A stretch of 64,000 nt of DNA from Forficula auricularia (lineage: Eukaryota > Arthropoda > Insecta > Dermaptera > Forficulidae): assembly GCA_024734495.1 (NCBI GenBank), contig JALMQS010000318.1, positions 62,001-126,000 of the forward strand, read 5' to 3'. The notes under the pieces were generated by a model. The model saw only the letters and a list, made by a program, of their open reading frames with translations, was not told where the DNA came from and did not search any database. Each line of letters opens with the position of its first letter. The stretch's first letter is position 1. Positions 9,615-20,684 of this stretch are shown here, one piece after another. A program made the position numbers and the translations under genes.

Positions 9615-9785
9615 AAAAAATTGAAACCCTGAAGAAGGAGGGAAAATCCTCCGAAACGTCGGTTTGAAAGGAAAGGAGGAAGGATTCCAATAAATTACAC
9701 CTTATTTTATATGTGTTAATTTTTCTTTCCTCACTACCTCTGGGCTGCCTTCCATTACTTTCAATTAAATATAATATTTATTTAC
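9615..9785 (+). mobile_element. third PLE terminal repeat in the cluster
   Basis: Near-identical to 9165-9320: hammerhead, GGTTTGAAAGGAAAGGAGG, then CTACCTCTGGGCTGCCTTCC near 9740. With the copies at 8763-8935 and 9165-9320 it makes a minus, plus, plus series, as expected from PLEs that combine inverted and direct partial copies. Confidence 0.7.
9629..9660 (+). ncRNA. hammerhead ribozyme, intact core
   Basis: CTGAAGA, GGAGG/CCTCC stem II, GAAACGTC; identical in core to 9181-9213. Confidence 0.7.
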
Positions 9786-9789
9786 TCTT

Positions 9790-10579
9790 ATCTTTATTTG
9801 TTTTGATAGTTAAGGCAGTTTTTAGTGTATTTTTAATAAATAAAAGTGTTATATAGTGTAATTTAAGTGCTCATTAACATTTTTAATAATAAAGTGTAAT
9901 CTTTTACTCAAGGATTAATTATTTAATATTAATATTAAATCTTAACCTCTGAACAACTAGTTCAGTAAACAGTCGACTGGATAAAATTCTCCCCGGCAAT
10001 TTAAAACATATAATACAAATATTATTTAATTTTTGAATATATATTAAATTTATTTGAATATATATTATATAATTTGGCAAGATGGTAGATATGAATAAGA
10101 TGACAAAGGCAGTATTGGTAAAAATACTTGAAGAAAAGAACCCCCCGTTGCTACGCCTCTGATTGTGTGTATTCTGTACGCAAGTGTATTATAACAAATG
10201 TATCGGTAAATCAAGTTAAAGAATCAGAACTCCTATTGTTATCACTGGCCATTTTTATTTAAATTAAGAAATATTTGTTCATTTATAGTATGTATGATTT
10301 AATCATCATTCGACTTATGTCAATTGTAATAATTTCAAGTCCTTATTTGCAAGCTTGACACTGCATGAACGTGTAGCAGGGTAGCAATTTTACTGAAATT
10401 CACTGCTCTATTACTCTAAATGTAGTTGAGTATCAGTCATAATTTTTTTGTGAGATATTCCTATTTGTATAAAGAACATTTTGTAAAATTTTCAATTTTT
10501 TCATTAACTCCCTTTTCAGATATTGACCTGTGAAAATTGACATTTAAAGGGTTTTGGTCATTTTTGAAAAGCTCTAGAA
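9790..10579. other. AT-rich spacer with one solo hAT-like end
   Basis: Mostly low-complexity AT sequence. At 10141-10161 the minus strand reads CAGAGGCGTAGCAACGGGGG, matching the terminus of the hAT element at 15444, so this is a solo or truncated end. No gene is seen. Confidence 0.45.
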
Positions 10580-12605
10580 AATAAACTGCAACGGATCGTT
10601 GCTAAACTTTATCCAAATTCATTTGAAATATTAATATGTTTGTTCCTTTATTATTAATCAGATATCACTTGCAATTTGTAGTTCATATTGACATTAATTC
10701 AAAAATAATTCTCATTTAATAGTTGAGGAATAACCATTCTACATTTGATTTTTGACATTTCGGTTATTATTGTAACCATTGCTGAGACATGGAGGAATCG
10801 ACTTAAAATCAAAAATAGCCATCGATTCTCATCTAATACTTGAGGAATAACAATTCTACATTAGGTTTTTGACGTTTCGATTATTATTGGTAACCATTGC
10901 TGAAGGCATGGAGGAATCGACTTAAAATCAAAAATAACCATCGATTCTTATCTAATACTAGAGGAATAACCTTATTGCATTCCATTTTTGATGTTTTGAC
11001 TATTAATGGCAACCTCCACTGAAAACGTGGAAGAATAGACTTAAAATCAAAAAGACTAAATTCTTTTATGGCAAACAACTCAAACTTGAGTAGTTTACCA
11101 AAAAAGAATTTAGTCTTTTTGATTTTAAGTCTATTCTTCCACGTTTTCAGTAGAGGTTGCCATTAATAGTCAAAACATCAAAAATGGAATGCAATAAGGT
11201 TATTCCTCTAGTATTAGATAAGAATCGATTGTTATTTTTGATTTTAAGTCGATTCCTCCATGTCTTCAGCAATGGTTACCAATAATAATCGAAACGTCAA
11301 AAACCTAATGTAGAATTGTTATTCCTCAAGTATTAGATGAGAATCGATGGCTATTTTTGGTTTAAAGTCGATACCTCTATGTCTTCAGCAATGGTTACCA
11401 ATAAAAACCGAAACGTCAAAAATCCAATATAGAATGGTTATTCCTCAAGTATTTGATGAGAATCAATCGCTATTTTTGGTTTAAAGTCGATTCCTCTATG
11501 TCTTCAGCAATGGTCACCAATAAAAACCGAAACGTCAAAAATCCAATATATCTAGAATGGTTATTCCTCAAGTACTAGATGAGAATCAATCGCTATTTTT
11601 GGATTAAAGTCGATTCCTCTATGTCTTCAGCAATGGTTACCAATAAAAACCGAAACGTCAAAAATCCAATATAGAATGGTTATTCCTCAAGTATTTGATG
11701 AGAATCAATCGCTATTTTTGGTTTAAAGTCGATTCCTCTATGTCTTCAGCAATAGTCACCAATAAAAACCGAAACGTCAAAAATCCAATATAGAATGATT
11801 ATTCCTCAAGTATTTGATGAGAATCAATCGCTATTTTTGGTTTAAAGTCGATTCCTCTATGTCTTCTGCAAAGGTAAAGGATAAGAAAACAACGCAGTTG
11901 CTATGGTTACTTATAAAATTTCCTCCCAAATTTTTAGCATTTCACAGAGAGAAGCCTATCCATTCTTATTTAAGCAAGGCTAAATGAGCTATATTAAAAG
12001 GTTCAAATGAATAAATTTTAAAGAATTTAAAAAATTAAAAAAGTACTCTCTTACTCTAGAGTAAAGTACTTTAAAATATAATTTTACTAAAAACTTTATT
12101 TTTCCTTTTTTGTGGTCCCCCATGTACTTAATTAGGATATTAAATTTCATCAAAATTGGTTAAGTCATTTTCAAGATATTTAGAAAAAACTAAAAAAGTA
12201 CTGAAATAAAGTACTAATGTTTGTGGGTCGATATGTACCAAAAACTAATCAGCGCTTCATTTTGTTCAAAGAATGCTAGGTTTTTCAATTTCATTTCAAT
12301 CGGTGCAACGGTGTGGAAAAAATCGTGGGCCAAAAAAACGATAACATACATCCATCCATACATACATACATACATCCGCACGCACTAAATGAAAAAATGG
12401 CACTTTTTGGCCTCTCGACGAGACCCCATGTAATTTTTGGCAAAACCGTCACGTGCTAAAATTCAACCTAATTGAATACTACAATTTGTGACTTTAATTG
12501 AGTCCATGGGTTCCGTAGTCTTTGCCTGAGGGGACCCTTTGAAGCCACGCTTGCCCCGAGAGCGATTGCAATACTTTACCCATGCTTTGCATTGGATAAA
12601 GTAAA
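10580..12605 (-). mobile_element. Z element, Helentron-like, long form with tandem array
   Basis: One end has the hairpin GCAACGGATCGTTGC (about 10588-10602) followed by TAAACTTTATCCAA; the other end has TTGGATAAAGTAAA (12592-12605), giving short subterminal inverted repeats. A variable CATC/CATA microsatellite lies at 12348-12376. A terminal hairpin, subterminal repeats and a microsatellite fit non-autonomous Helentron (HINE/DINE-like) elements; strand is set by treating the hairpin as the 3' end. The copy is expanded by a tandem array at 10715-11880. Other copies: 24421, 37660, 58826. No coding sequence. Confidence 0.65.
10715..11880. repeat. 119-bp tandem array with an orientation switch
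   Basis: Units of about 119 bp (landmark AAGTCGATTCCTC; examples near 11366, 11485, 11608) run in one direction from about 11110 to 11880 and in the other from 10715 to 11080. The switch point is a small palindrome, CTCAAACTTGAG, near 11088-11099. Units differ by point changes and one 4-bp insertion. The same unit occurs in the Z copies at 37660 and 58826 and, alone, at 53092-53342, but not in the copy at 24421. Confidence 0.8.
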
Positions 12606-13326
12606 ACGAGTGCATTCCCAGAACTACAACTTATACTGCAGGTAGGTATATAAAGTATACAATACAGAAATAACTTATTATTAGTGAGTCTCTTTTTCTT
12701 CATAAAAATTTATGGATTTAAAAAGTAACGATTTATACATTTTTTCCGAGTTTTTTCAGGAATAGTTTGACTGATTCTCTTTCATGATAGAAAAATTAAA
12801 ATAATGTATACCTGAAGTTCATTTCATGGTGAATACACTGGTTTTTGAATTATTCTGCTATCTTTAAAAATAGCTTGGCAATTAAACTTTCCGCAAACCA
12901 CGTTTTTAATTAAAATATGCCCAACCACCATTTTAAAATGGCTGCCAAAAAAAACTATGGCATATAAATTTTTTTCAAGTACGGTTTTGTGACTGTCTAC
13001 CTATAGGGAACTCATGATAAAAAAATCAGGAAAATATAAAATCATGAGCAACAAATTTTATTTATATTGGGCGATTTGAAATGGATTGACCCTTTTTTAA
13101 AAAAAAGATGGAATTTTTCAAAAATCAACCCAAGTAATTATCTTATTTATCTTGCATATAGGAGAGATTTGTCTTAAGGGTTTGGCTAACTGCCCGGCAA
13201 GAAAGTTAGTACTTGGGTTCGTTTCCTGAGGGGACGAAGCCCTCTGATATATAGTACAATATAAAAATATTTCTATTAAATTTTATATTTTTTTTTTATA
13301 AAAAACAAAAATAAAAAATAAAATAA
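12606..13326. other. AT-rich spacer, possible tRNA-like remnant
   Basis: No open frame is convincing. Near 13175-13240 an A-box-like TTTGGCTAACTGCC and a B-box-like GGGTTCGTTTCC are spaced as in a tRNA-derived SINE head, but the cloverleaf stems do not close, so this is only a weak candidate. Confidence 0.3.
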
Positions 13327-14358
13327 AACCGACTTCAACTAAATTCAAAATAAAATAATAAGAACTCAAAAGTCAAATAAAATGCACTAAAAGGTATAAA
13401 ATAATTATCTAATTTAGTTACAACTAAACGACGAAATATTAACATGAAATCACTTTTTGAAGTCGGTGCCAAACATATACATTTTATTAATCGCACTCGA
13501 CGGATCTTACTTAGTATAGAGGTAAGCTCAATTATATAGTTTGTTTGTCATCGACTTCAAAAAGTGATTCATCTAAAAATTTCGTCGTTTAGTTGTAACT
13601 AAATTAGATAATTATTTTATACCTTTTAGTGCATTTTATTTTATTTTTGAGTTCTTTTATTTTATTTGTTGTATTTAATTTTTTTGAAGTCGGTTTTATT
13701 TTTTTTTATAAAAATTATTTTTATTTTTCTCTTTTTAGTGATGTTATTAATAGTGACTTAATATAATACCTTGCATGCATCTCGTAAGAGAAGGAATCAG
13801 AAATTGATAATAAAATTCAATTCATAAATAGAGAACAAATCAAAACGTTAGCGGGTTTTAAATGGACGTTTTAAGATTGTTTTTTTTATGAAAGATTTTA
13901 TTTATTATAATTTCGATTTTTTGCTCATAAGAATTGGAGATTTACGTTATATCGCCATTGATCATATCATCAGAACATGACCAAATTAATATGGAACCAC
14001 CCCTAAGGCACCCCTTTCCCAATAAAAAAAGAATCATCGAAATCGGTCCACGTGGCAAAAAGCTCTCGCTGAACATAGGTAAAATAAATAAATAGTTAGG
14101 TATCTTGACTATCTTGGCGTTATACTGATCCAAACACAGAAATAATCTTTAAAATCGGTTCATAAACAAAGAAGTTATGCCTGAACAAACATAACAAAAA
14201 AGATCCGATACCAATGAAAAAAACGGGACCAAACTATACTGAGCCCAATGCAAAAAAAATAATCAAAATCGGTTCACAATTGGCGAAGTTATCAGGTAAC
14301 ATAGACACAAAAAAAAATTCAGTCGAATTGATAACCTCCTCCTTTTTTGACGTCGGTT
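13327..14358. mobile_element. ACCGACTTC-ended MITE, copy 1
   Basis: The outer ends are AACCGACTTC (13327) and GACGTCGGTT (14349-14358). Inside the left part is a strong foldback (arms about 13327-13473 and 13552-13696; landmark AACTAAACGACGAAAT). The right part repeats the phrase ATCGAAATCGGT or similar three times. A very similar element is at 19604-20302. Elements with this end are common in insect genomes. Non-coding. Confidence 0.75.
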
Positions 14359-14817
14359 AATTATAATAAGAAATAAACAAAATCACAGTTTAAATTACTT
14401 ATTAGAGTATATTTGATATCGTTTTTCACAGAGTAAGTCATCAAAATTTGGTTGAATATATTGAGCTGATGAAAATTTTAAAATTGATGATAAATGTTGA
14501 TCGCTCCTTTCTGAATTTTTGTTATTTTTCATTAAAGAAAATAAATGCTCGCATAAATAATCGCTTTTGAACATAGCCAGTATACGCGTAACAAAAACGA
14601 TAACATTTCAGGAAACCAATCTATAGATAAATTCGTATGCATAAAAATCTGGAATTCCAACTTCCATACATTTTTGCTCCAGCAAATAATCAACATTGTA
14701 TTTAAATTAATTCCATTTGTAAGTTTTCATAAAAAATTTCAAATTCGCTTAGATAGAGTTGAAGTAAAAAGACGAAATTTAATACATATCTTTCCAAATA
14801 AGAAAATATTTAGATCA
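14359..14817. other. AT-rich spacer, nothing recognised
   Basis: No repeat match or coding signal found. The open frame at 14674-14982 is AT-rich and overlaps the next retroelement, so it is not considered a gene. Confidence 0.3.
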
Positions 14818-15050
14818 ATTTTTTCTTTTTTTTTTATAAATTTTATTAAACCAATTATTTTACATGAATTTATGCATACATTGTTTTTGAGCTTCGATTC
14901 CGAGATTACTTCTCCACCATCGACTGTCCTTGACCATCTTTTAGTCCTTGTTTTAAATAAGAGGAAAAAACTAATTAAATAAAAAAACCTCTTTTCCGAT
15001 AATTATTCCAAATACATCATTTTCATTCTCCTCTCTCAATCCTGTCTCAT
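14818..15050 (-). mobile_element. short poly(A) retroelement, copy 1
   Basis: Read on the minus strand, it ends in a poly(A)-like tract (T-run at 14818-14840) after ...TTAATAAAATTTATA. It matches 15055-15310 and 46593-46846, sharing CTCTTTTCCGATAATTATT and the CCACCATCGA block. The 3' A-tract plus a clear target duplication at the 46.6-kb copy indicate retrotransposition. No pol III boxes were found, so SINE versus truncated LINE tail is undecided. Confidence 0.6.
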
Positions 15051-15310
15051 CAATTTTTTTTTTTTTTTTTTTTTTATTAAATTTTATTAAACCAATTATT
15101 TTACATTAATTAATGTATACATTGTATTTTTGCTTCGATTCCGGAGATTATTTCTCCACCATCGAGTGTCCTTATTCATCTTTAGTCCTTGTTTTTAATA
15201 AGAGGAAAAATCTAATTAGATAAAAAAACCTCTTTTCCGATAATTATTTCAATTCCATTATTCCCCAATCAAGTCGATTGGGATATCAATTCCCCAATCA
15301 TTCCATCAAA
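15051..15310 (-). mobile_element. short poly(A) retroelement, copy 2
   Basis: Same family as the preceding copy, directly adjacent and in the same orientation, with a pure T-run of about 24 bases at 15053-15075 (a poly(A) tail on the minus strand). It extends further at its 5' end, to CCCAATCAAGTCGATTGG near 15265-15282. The cleaner tail suggests a younger insertion. Confidence 0.65.
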
Positions 15311-16637
15311 TTTTTTAATTTGGTGAGCTTATATGGTAGTATTCTGTACATTTTAATTGTGGTGATTTAAGCAATAGAATTGACAACTTTCAAAGTGAGA
15401 TAAGTTTTCTTTCTGAGTCAATAAGGTATTGGTATATTTAAAGCAGAGGCGTATCAACGGGGGGGGGGGCTCATGGGATGAGTAACGGCAACTAAAAACC
15501 GTTTCTTATGGCAAACTAACCGTAATTAAGTATACTTCATACGTTTAATCAAAATTATGTTATTTTTTAATTTCATGAATTATCTACCTTTTTAGTCCAG
15601 TTAAATTGTTCTCTATAAGGCTCCTTGCGGGAAGGTTTGGGGAAGTTTTGATTTCTTGACCCTATATGTTTTTGGGTGTGCTGAATCCGAATCTAAGGTT
15701 TCCTAACAAAAAAATTTGTGTCGGAACATTGTCAAAAATGCAAAAAAAAAAAGATTAAAAATCTCATTTTTTGGCGGTTTTTTGCTTATAACTCAAAAAA
15801 CTATCTAATTTTCTTAAATAAGCTTCTTTTCAAAATAATATTTCATAAAATTTCTTACAAATTTCATCCTTTAGGTTTTTTCCCCCACCACCCGTTTGGG
15901 GGCGCTAGTTGAAAATTGACGTATTTTTTCTGTTTCCGGAAATCCCAAAAACTCGCACTTTTTTCGATTTTTTCCCATTTTGACCAGGAAGGAGTACGTT
16001 TTTGACAAAGACGACTCTATACATTTTTAAACTAGATTAAATTTTCTAGAATTTAATTAAAGTTTCATCTTAAATGCATAATGGTAACCTGTGCCGAAAT
16101 GAGGTGGAAATTTTGAAAAACAGCAATTTTTGCAAAAAAACGTTTACTTGGATCATTTTTTTGTTAAAACTCTTAGATTTATAGATATCCAGCATTTCCC
16201 ATGATGCCAATTTCGAACGGTTATTCAGAGAAAAAATCTTAAATGAAAAAATTTGTAGGAAATTTTATGAACTATCATTTTTAATAGGAAGGTTATTTAC
16301 GAAAAGTTGATAATTTTCGAGTTATAAGCAAAAATCCGCCAAAAAATGACATTTTTTTACGTTTTTTTTGCATTTTTGACAATGTTCAATTACAAAATTT
16401 TTCTTAGAAAACCTCATATAAGGATTCACCACACCCAAAAACATAAAGGATCGATGAAATTACAACTACCCCAAAACTTTCTGGGAAAAACACAATTTAA
16501 ATGGGCTATTTGTTTTAATAAAAAAAATTCCTTAAAAATGAAAGTTTTTGCCGAGATTAGCAGAATTTTTATATATTGAAGGAGACAATGAAAGTGTATC
16601 TTCTGCTGGAATTATAAATTTTATTTATTTATAAAGA

Positions 16638-16671
16638 GACTATAGTTTCGAGGGCTTTGCCTCTTCATCAG
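16638..16671 (-). ncRNA. hammerhead ribozyme, core intact, stem II shortened
   Basis: CTGATGA, then AGAGGCAAAGCCCT (one G lost compared with the 2.7-kb copies), GAAAC, TATAGTC. The core bases are conserved, but the stem II deletion may weaken folding. Confidence 0.6.
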
Positions 16672-16731
16672 TCTATTACAATGGAATTAATTTATGAATC
16701 ATAAATTAATTCCTGTGAATCCATGAATAGA

Positions 16732-16766
16732 CTGATGAAGAGGGCAAAGCCCTCGAAACTATAGTC
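16732..16766 (+). ncRNA. hammerhead ribozyme, intact core
   Basis: Same as 2779-2813: CTGATGA, AGGGC/GCCCT stem II, GAAAC, ACT/AGT stem III, GTC. Confidence 0.72.
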
Positions 16767-16913
16767 TCTTTATAAATAAATAAAATTTATAATTCCAGCA
16801 GAAGACACACTCTTTTATTGTCTTCTTCAAAAAAAATTACCACTAAATATTTTGTTTTGTGGATTGACCCCCCCCCCCCATGAAAATTTTCTATCTACGC
16901 CACTGATTTAAAG

Positions 16914-17598
16914 ACTTCCCAATTTCAATCGTGTTGCCTGCATCTGCATCTAACTAGAAATTATTGAAAAGGCCTAAAGGGAAATTTTTGAACCATCTAA
17001 ATGTGGTTAGGCTTCTAAGCTAATCTCAAACCATACGTTACGTAAAGAATGACCACCAGATGGACAATGAAACATACTGAATCTATTGGCAAGTCACCCA
17101 TTCCGCTTACTATTACTCAGGTAATAATTCCCTTCTAACGTAATTACAAAATGCGCCCTTAAATCGGAGGGTTTTAAGGAATGAGTCAGCAAAAAGGGAC
17201 ACCTGTCTATTTGGAATAGAAAACACGCAGCCTACTTCATAGGAATTAATGTACAGTCATGAGCTATTTTAAAATGCTTCCTTTTACTATAATATATTAT
17301 TTATTTGAGAGTGAGTACACTAAAAAAGAAATAGTATAAAATACTATGATTAGTCGATAATCCTACTTGCCGGAGTGTTTTAAATTCCCCTATAGAAAAG
17401 TTTCAATATTACTTGCTTAGTCTTGGTTATAAATAAGTGAAACGTGGAAAAAATAGTGGTTATAATTTACCGAAAAGTAGAAAAAAATAATCTTCAAGCA
17501 TGATGCTTTCTTTCTTCCTGGCCAGTCTGTGCTTATTAATTTGAATTCCGATAATCATGAAAACTCAATAATAGAATATAGTATAAAGTTAGTTCTGA
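16914..17598. other. mixed-composition spacer, no gene identified
   Basis: Composition is less AT-rich than the repeats and I see no copy elsewhere in the window. No open frame supports a gene. Confidence 0.3.
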
Positions 17599-17766
17599 GG
17601 GGCCGTCCATAAATTACGTCACGCGAATTTCAAGATTTTTAGACCCCTCCTTCGCCTGTGTCACATTCTGTCACATTTTCATTAAGCCCTCCGTGTATTG
17701 TGACGTCAGACGATGACATTTATTCCGTATCTTATTATATTAAATGGGCAATTCTTGTATATACTA

Positions 17767-18668
17767 GGTGTGCCGGTTAATAATGTCATTTTTTCGGCAT
17801 GAGGAAAACACAAATTTTTTTCAGAACTGGCAAAAGTGGTTTATTCAAAGTATGCACCATCGGATTCTACACATTTTGACCAACGATCCGAGAAATTGTG
17901 TATCCCCTCCCAGTAGAATTTCTCCCCTTTCGAGGCGAGCCAAGATTCGAGCCATTTTGCCACTTCTTCGTAATTAGCGAAGTGCTGGTCAGCCAATCCG
18001 TGTGCCATTAACCTAAAGAGGTGGTAATCCGATGGAGCGAGGTCTGGAGAGTAGGGCGGGTGGGGGAGGGCCTCCCATTCGAGCGCTTTGATGGTTTCTT
18101 TCGTCGATTTGTCGGTGTTCGACGAAGCGTTGTCGTGGAGCAAAATGGCACGTCCATGTTTTCGAGCCCATTGCGGCCGTTTTTCGATCAATGCATGATT
18201 CAAATTGATCAATTGTTGTCTGTAGCGCATTCCTTGCGATTGGCGCGGATCTTCTGCCAGCAAGTCCTCGAGGTCAGCATCCTCAAACTTTTTCGGCTGT
18301 CCAGGCCGCTCCTTGTCGTTCACATCAAAATCACCACTTCGAAACCGTCCAAACCAACGTTGGCAGATTTTTTCAAATGGAGCATGGTCCCCATAAACTC
18401 CCCCGAGAATACGAGCCGTTTCCGCAGCCGATTTCTTCACTAAAAATAGTGCAACATCACCTCCCGCAAATGCTCTTTTTCGGCACAAAATCCGCCATGT
18501 TTACAAGCCAATATCTCATACACAAATGAACCGAATGTTGACATGTTATATGCCGTTTGAAAGGTGATTACCAACACTATAAAACCAAAAAAATATTTGG
18601 ATGAGTTTGGTGGAAAAATACCGAAATGCCATCTGTTAGAAAAAAGGGACATTATTAACCGGCACACC
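17767..18668 (-). mobile_element. mariner element, internally deleted
   Basis: Perfect terminal repeats of at least 21 bp (starting GGTGTGCCGGTTAATAATG) are flanked on both sides by TA (17765-17766, 18669-18670), the mariner target duplication. At 902 bp it is about 400 bp shorter than a full mariner, and the loss falls inside the transposase gene. It sits in Helitron B, so it is younger. The intact ends suggest it could still be moved by a transposase supplied in trans. Confidence 0.95.
17841..18544 (-). pseudogene. mariner transposase, frameshifted and deleted
   Basis: Mariner transposases bind the terminal repeats through N-terminal helix-turn-helix domains and cut DNA with a DD34D catalytic triad. 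Reading from the likely start at 18544 (MSTFGSFVYEILACKHGG), the N-terminal domain continues to about 18440, where one frameshift moves the frame; it resumes with KKSAAETARILGGVYG, WFGRFRSGDFDV and a linker ERPGQPKKFED. Near 18228 the frame jumps to GMRYRQQLINLNHALI, so the middle of the protein, including the first catalytic Asp, is deleted. The second Asp (LLHDNA) and third (YSPDLAPSDYHLF) remain, 34 residues apart, diagnostic of mariner. Total about 235 codons against roughly 345. Non-functional. Confidence 0.93.
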
Positions 18669-19016
18669 TAGTAATCGGTTTCTCGAAAACGGCTTTAACG
18701 ATTTGGATGAAATTCACGGGTTAGGGGGTTTTTGGGTTGACAATTCGATCTATCACGGTCTCATCTTCAGCTAAGTTGTTTTTGATGGATTTTTTGTTAA
18801 TTGAAATAATTATTTACAAGTGGTTGTTTGAATAAAAATTTTTAATTACATTTTTTTCAATTTTCTTTTAATAAAATTAATTGTTTTTTTTTTAATTCCA
18901 CTAATAGATCATTACTAAATATTACTATATATTAGAATTTCCCAATTTAATTGGTTAAAGGTATTTTTCTATAAAATAATTTATTAGAATATCAATTTCA
19001 TTCTCTTAAAAAATCC

Positions 19017-19048
19017 GACTATTCGAAGGATCGTGCCTCCTTCTTCAG
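19017..19048 (-). ncRNA. decayed hammerhead motif inside Helitron B
   Basis: Minus strand: CTGAAGA, GAAGGAGG-like stem II, then GAATAGTC in place of GAAACGTC. The catalytic A14/A15 region is mutated. The following block (GGATTTAAAACAGGGTCAAC) resembles the 8.9-kb PLE repeat. Confidence 0.4.
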
Positions 19049-19603
19049 GATTTAAAACAGGGTCAACGAAAGAACCTTCGTGTATATTAATATATTATTA
19101 TTAATTGCAATTACATTCAAAACTTTGTGGCCAGTGATACGTCTTGGTGATGGCCATAGTGGGTGTAAACGTTGGTAAAAATATAAATTAAGTTTTATTT
19201 AAAACGTATTTATTTTTGGTTCCGATTAAAAATCGACCTTTTTACCGGAATTAAAAAATTAAAAATAATATTTATATATCGCTTTTAACTGAATCAAAAA
19301 ATTACCGAGCGGTGTTCTAGCTACTATAATTTTATGTTTAGAATAATAACAACCTTAAATCTAAAAAATATTTTTGAAAATTTTTCAATTTGAATTTTGT
19401 GACATCACAATTTTTAAGATTCCCGGCCCCCTGTCACATTTTCTCACAAATTTTATATGCCCCCTCTCCCCTTACTGTGGGGTGTAATTTATGTCTCTGA
19501 TGCCAAAAAGTATTTACAAAGATATTAACTGATTAGATTTTGGGCTTTTTTAGCTTCAAAGCTTCCTTTTAAAAATGAAAAAAAAAATTAAGAAAAAAAT
19601 AAA

Positions 19604-20302
19604 AACCGACTTCAAAAATTAAATGCAACAAATAAAATACACTAAAAGGTATAAAATTATTATTATCTTATTTAGTTACAACTAAACGACGAAATATTAA
19701 CATGAAATTACTTTTTGAAGTCGGTACCAAACAAACTATACCTATAAGCGAGCGTACCCGCCAAACGTACTAAGTAAGATCCGTCGAGTGCGATTCATAA
19801 AAGGTATATGTTTGGTACCGACTTAAAAAAGTAATTTCATGTTAATATTTCGTCGTTTAGTTGTAACTAAATAAGATAATAATTATTTTATACCTTTTAG
19901 TGTATTTTATTTGTTGCATTTAATTTTTTGAAGTCGGTTTTTATTTTTTTCTTAAAAATTATTTTTCTTTTTCTTTTTTTAGTGATGTTATTAATAGTGA
20001 TCATATCATCAGAACTTGACCAAATTAATATGACACCATCCCTAAGACACCCCCTTTCGGATAAAAAAAGAACCATCGAAATCGGTTCATAAACAAAGAG
20101 GTTAGGTCTAAACAAACCTAATAAAAAAGGTCTAATACCTATGAAAAAAACGAATAAAATGGCACCGGAAGCTAGAGCTGGGCCCAATGCAAAAATTATT
20201 TTCAAAATCGGTTTACAATTGTCGGAGATATGAGGTAAAATAGGCACAAACAAAAAAAAAATTCAGTCGAATAGAGAACCTCATCCTTTTTGTGAAGTCG
20301 GT
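19604..20302. mobile_element. ACCGACTTC-ended MITE, copy 2
   Basis: Same architecture as 13327-14358: AACCGACTTC start, foldback with AACTAAACGACGAAAT in both arms, then the right part ending GAAGTCGGTT. It is shorter through deletions in the right part. The open frame at 19897-20253 lies in the repeat and is not a gene. Confidence 0.78.
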
Positions 20303-20684
20303 TAAAAAAATAAGAAAAAAAATCGAATTGTCATGCTATCAAAACGTTATATAACTACAAACTAAAATTTAGCAAACATTATAATTAAGGGGGTTTTTGT
20401 TGATTTATACTGATATTTCTATGAGACTCAACAAAAAACTCTTGTCCGCACGATACGCCTGAATATAGGCAATCTATTCGTCAGCTGTGCTTCAAGGCTG
20501 CGTAAAATCTAGGCTCTATCGTAAAGTACATGAGTTTTTGTTTCATTGATAGAAGTTAACATTCCTGCCTGCCATGTTAGCCAAATTATTAAATTCATTA
20601 TTATTACTATTTATTTATTTATTTATTATAAGGAAATTCGATGTAAAAAAATCATTTTAAGATTTTTCATTATTAATTTTAAAA
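20303..20684. other. AT-rich spacer, nothing recognised
   Basis: No repeat boundary or open frame is convincing. A short ATTT tandem (about 20608-20628) is the only low-complexity tract. Confidence 0.3.

Larger units (their letters stand above)
16541..16830. mobile_element. PLE foldback nested in the hAT element
   Basis: It starts with the PLE end AAAGTTTTTGCCGAGATTAG and folds back around about 16700. Both arms resemble 2609-2878, with small deletions. Position inside the hAT element shows it is younger than that insertion. Confidence 0.75.
15444..16905. mobile_element. non-autonomous hAT element with 8-bp target duplication
   Basis: Ends CAGAGGCGTATCAACGGGGG and, from the right, CAGTGGCGTAGATAG; both are flanked by ATTTAAAG (15436-15443 and 16906-16913), a perfect 8-bp duplication as made by hAT transposases. 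The inside is a long imperfect inverted repeat (about 15595-15805 against 16305-16515; landmarks TTTTGGGTGTG and CAAAAATGCAAAAA), so this is a large MITE with no transposase. A PLE foldback has inserted at 16541-16830. Open frames at 15718 and 16346 lie in the inverted repeats and are not genes. Confidence 0.85.
17730..19320 (+). mobile_element. Helitron B copy 1 (interrupted by mariner)
   Basis: It starts TCTTATTATATTAAATGGGC after an A and ends ATTACCGAGCGGTGTTCTAG, i.e. with CTAG, the canonical Helitron 3' end. The interior repeats the Helitron A phrases (GATGAAATTCACGGG, GACAATTCGATCTATCACGG) in diverged form. The terminal hairpin is degraded. The mariner at 17767-18668 lies 37 bp inside it, and a PLE scrap (19017-19048) lies near 19.0 kb. 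Non-coding. A second copy runs on the minus strand at 27735-28413. Confidence 0.7.
17599..19504. mobile_element. old TIR element split by Helitron B
   Basis: Left part 17599-17729 begins GGGGCCGTCCATAAATTACG; right part 19321-19504 ends in the imperfect complement (GGTGTAATTTATGTCTC). Both halves carry GTGACATCAC/GTGACGTCA and CTGTCACATTTTC-type blocks, so they are two halves of one inverted-repeat element. A partial copy is at 35094-35330. Similar CCGTCCATAAATTACGTCAC elements are widespread in insects. It is the oldest layer of a three-level nest. Confidence 0.7.

Noticed and set aside
10715..11880. Hammerhead motifs suggested by CTGAAGACAT and GAAACGTC in the Z tandem units
   Set aside because: The two words lie on opposite strands and cannot form one core.
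17768..17977. Plus-strand frame starting in the mariner terminal repeat
   Set aside because: It begins in the inverted repeat and runs antisense through the transposase C-terminus; the mirror frame at 18440-18667 begins in the other repeat for the same reason.
18021..18443. Plus-strand 140-codon frame in the mariner
   Set aside because: Antisense shadow of the transposase on the minus strand.
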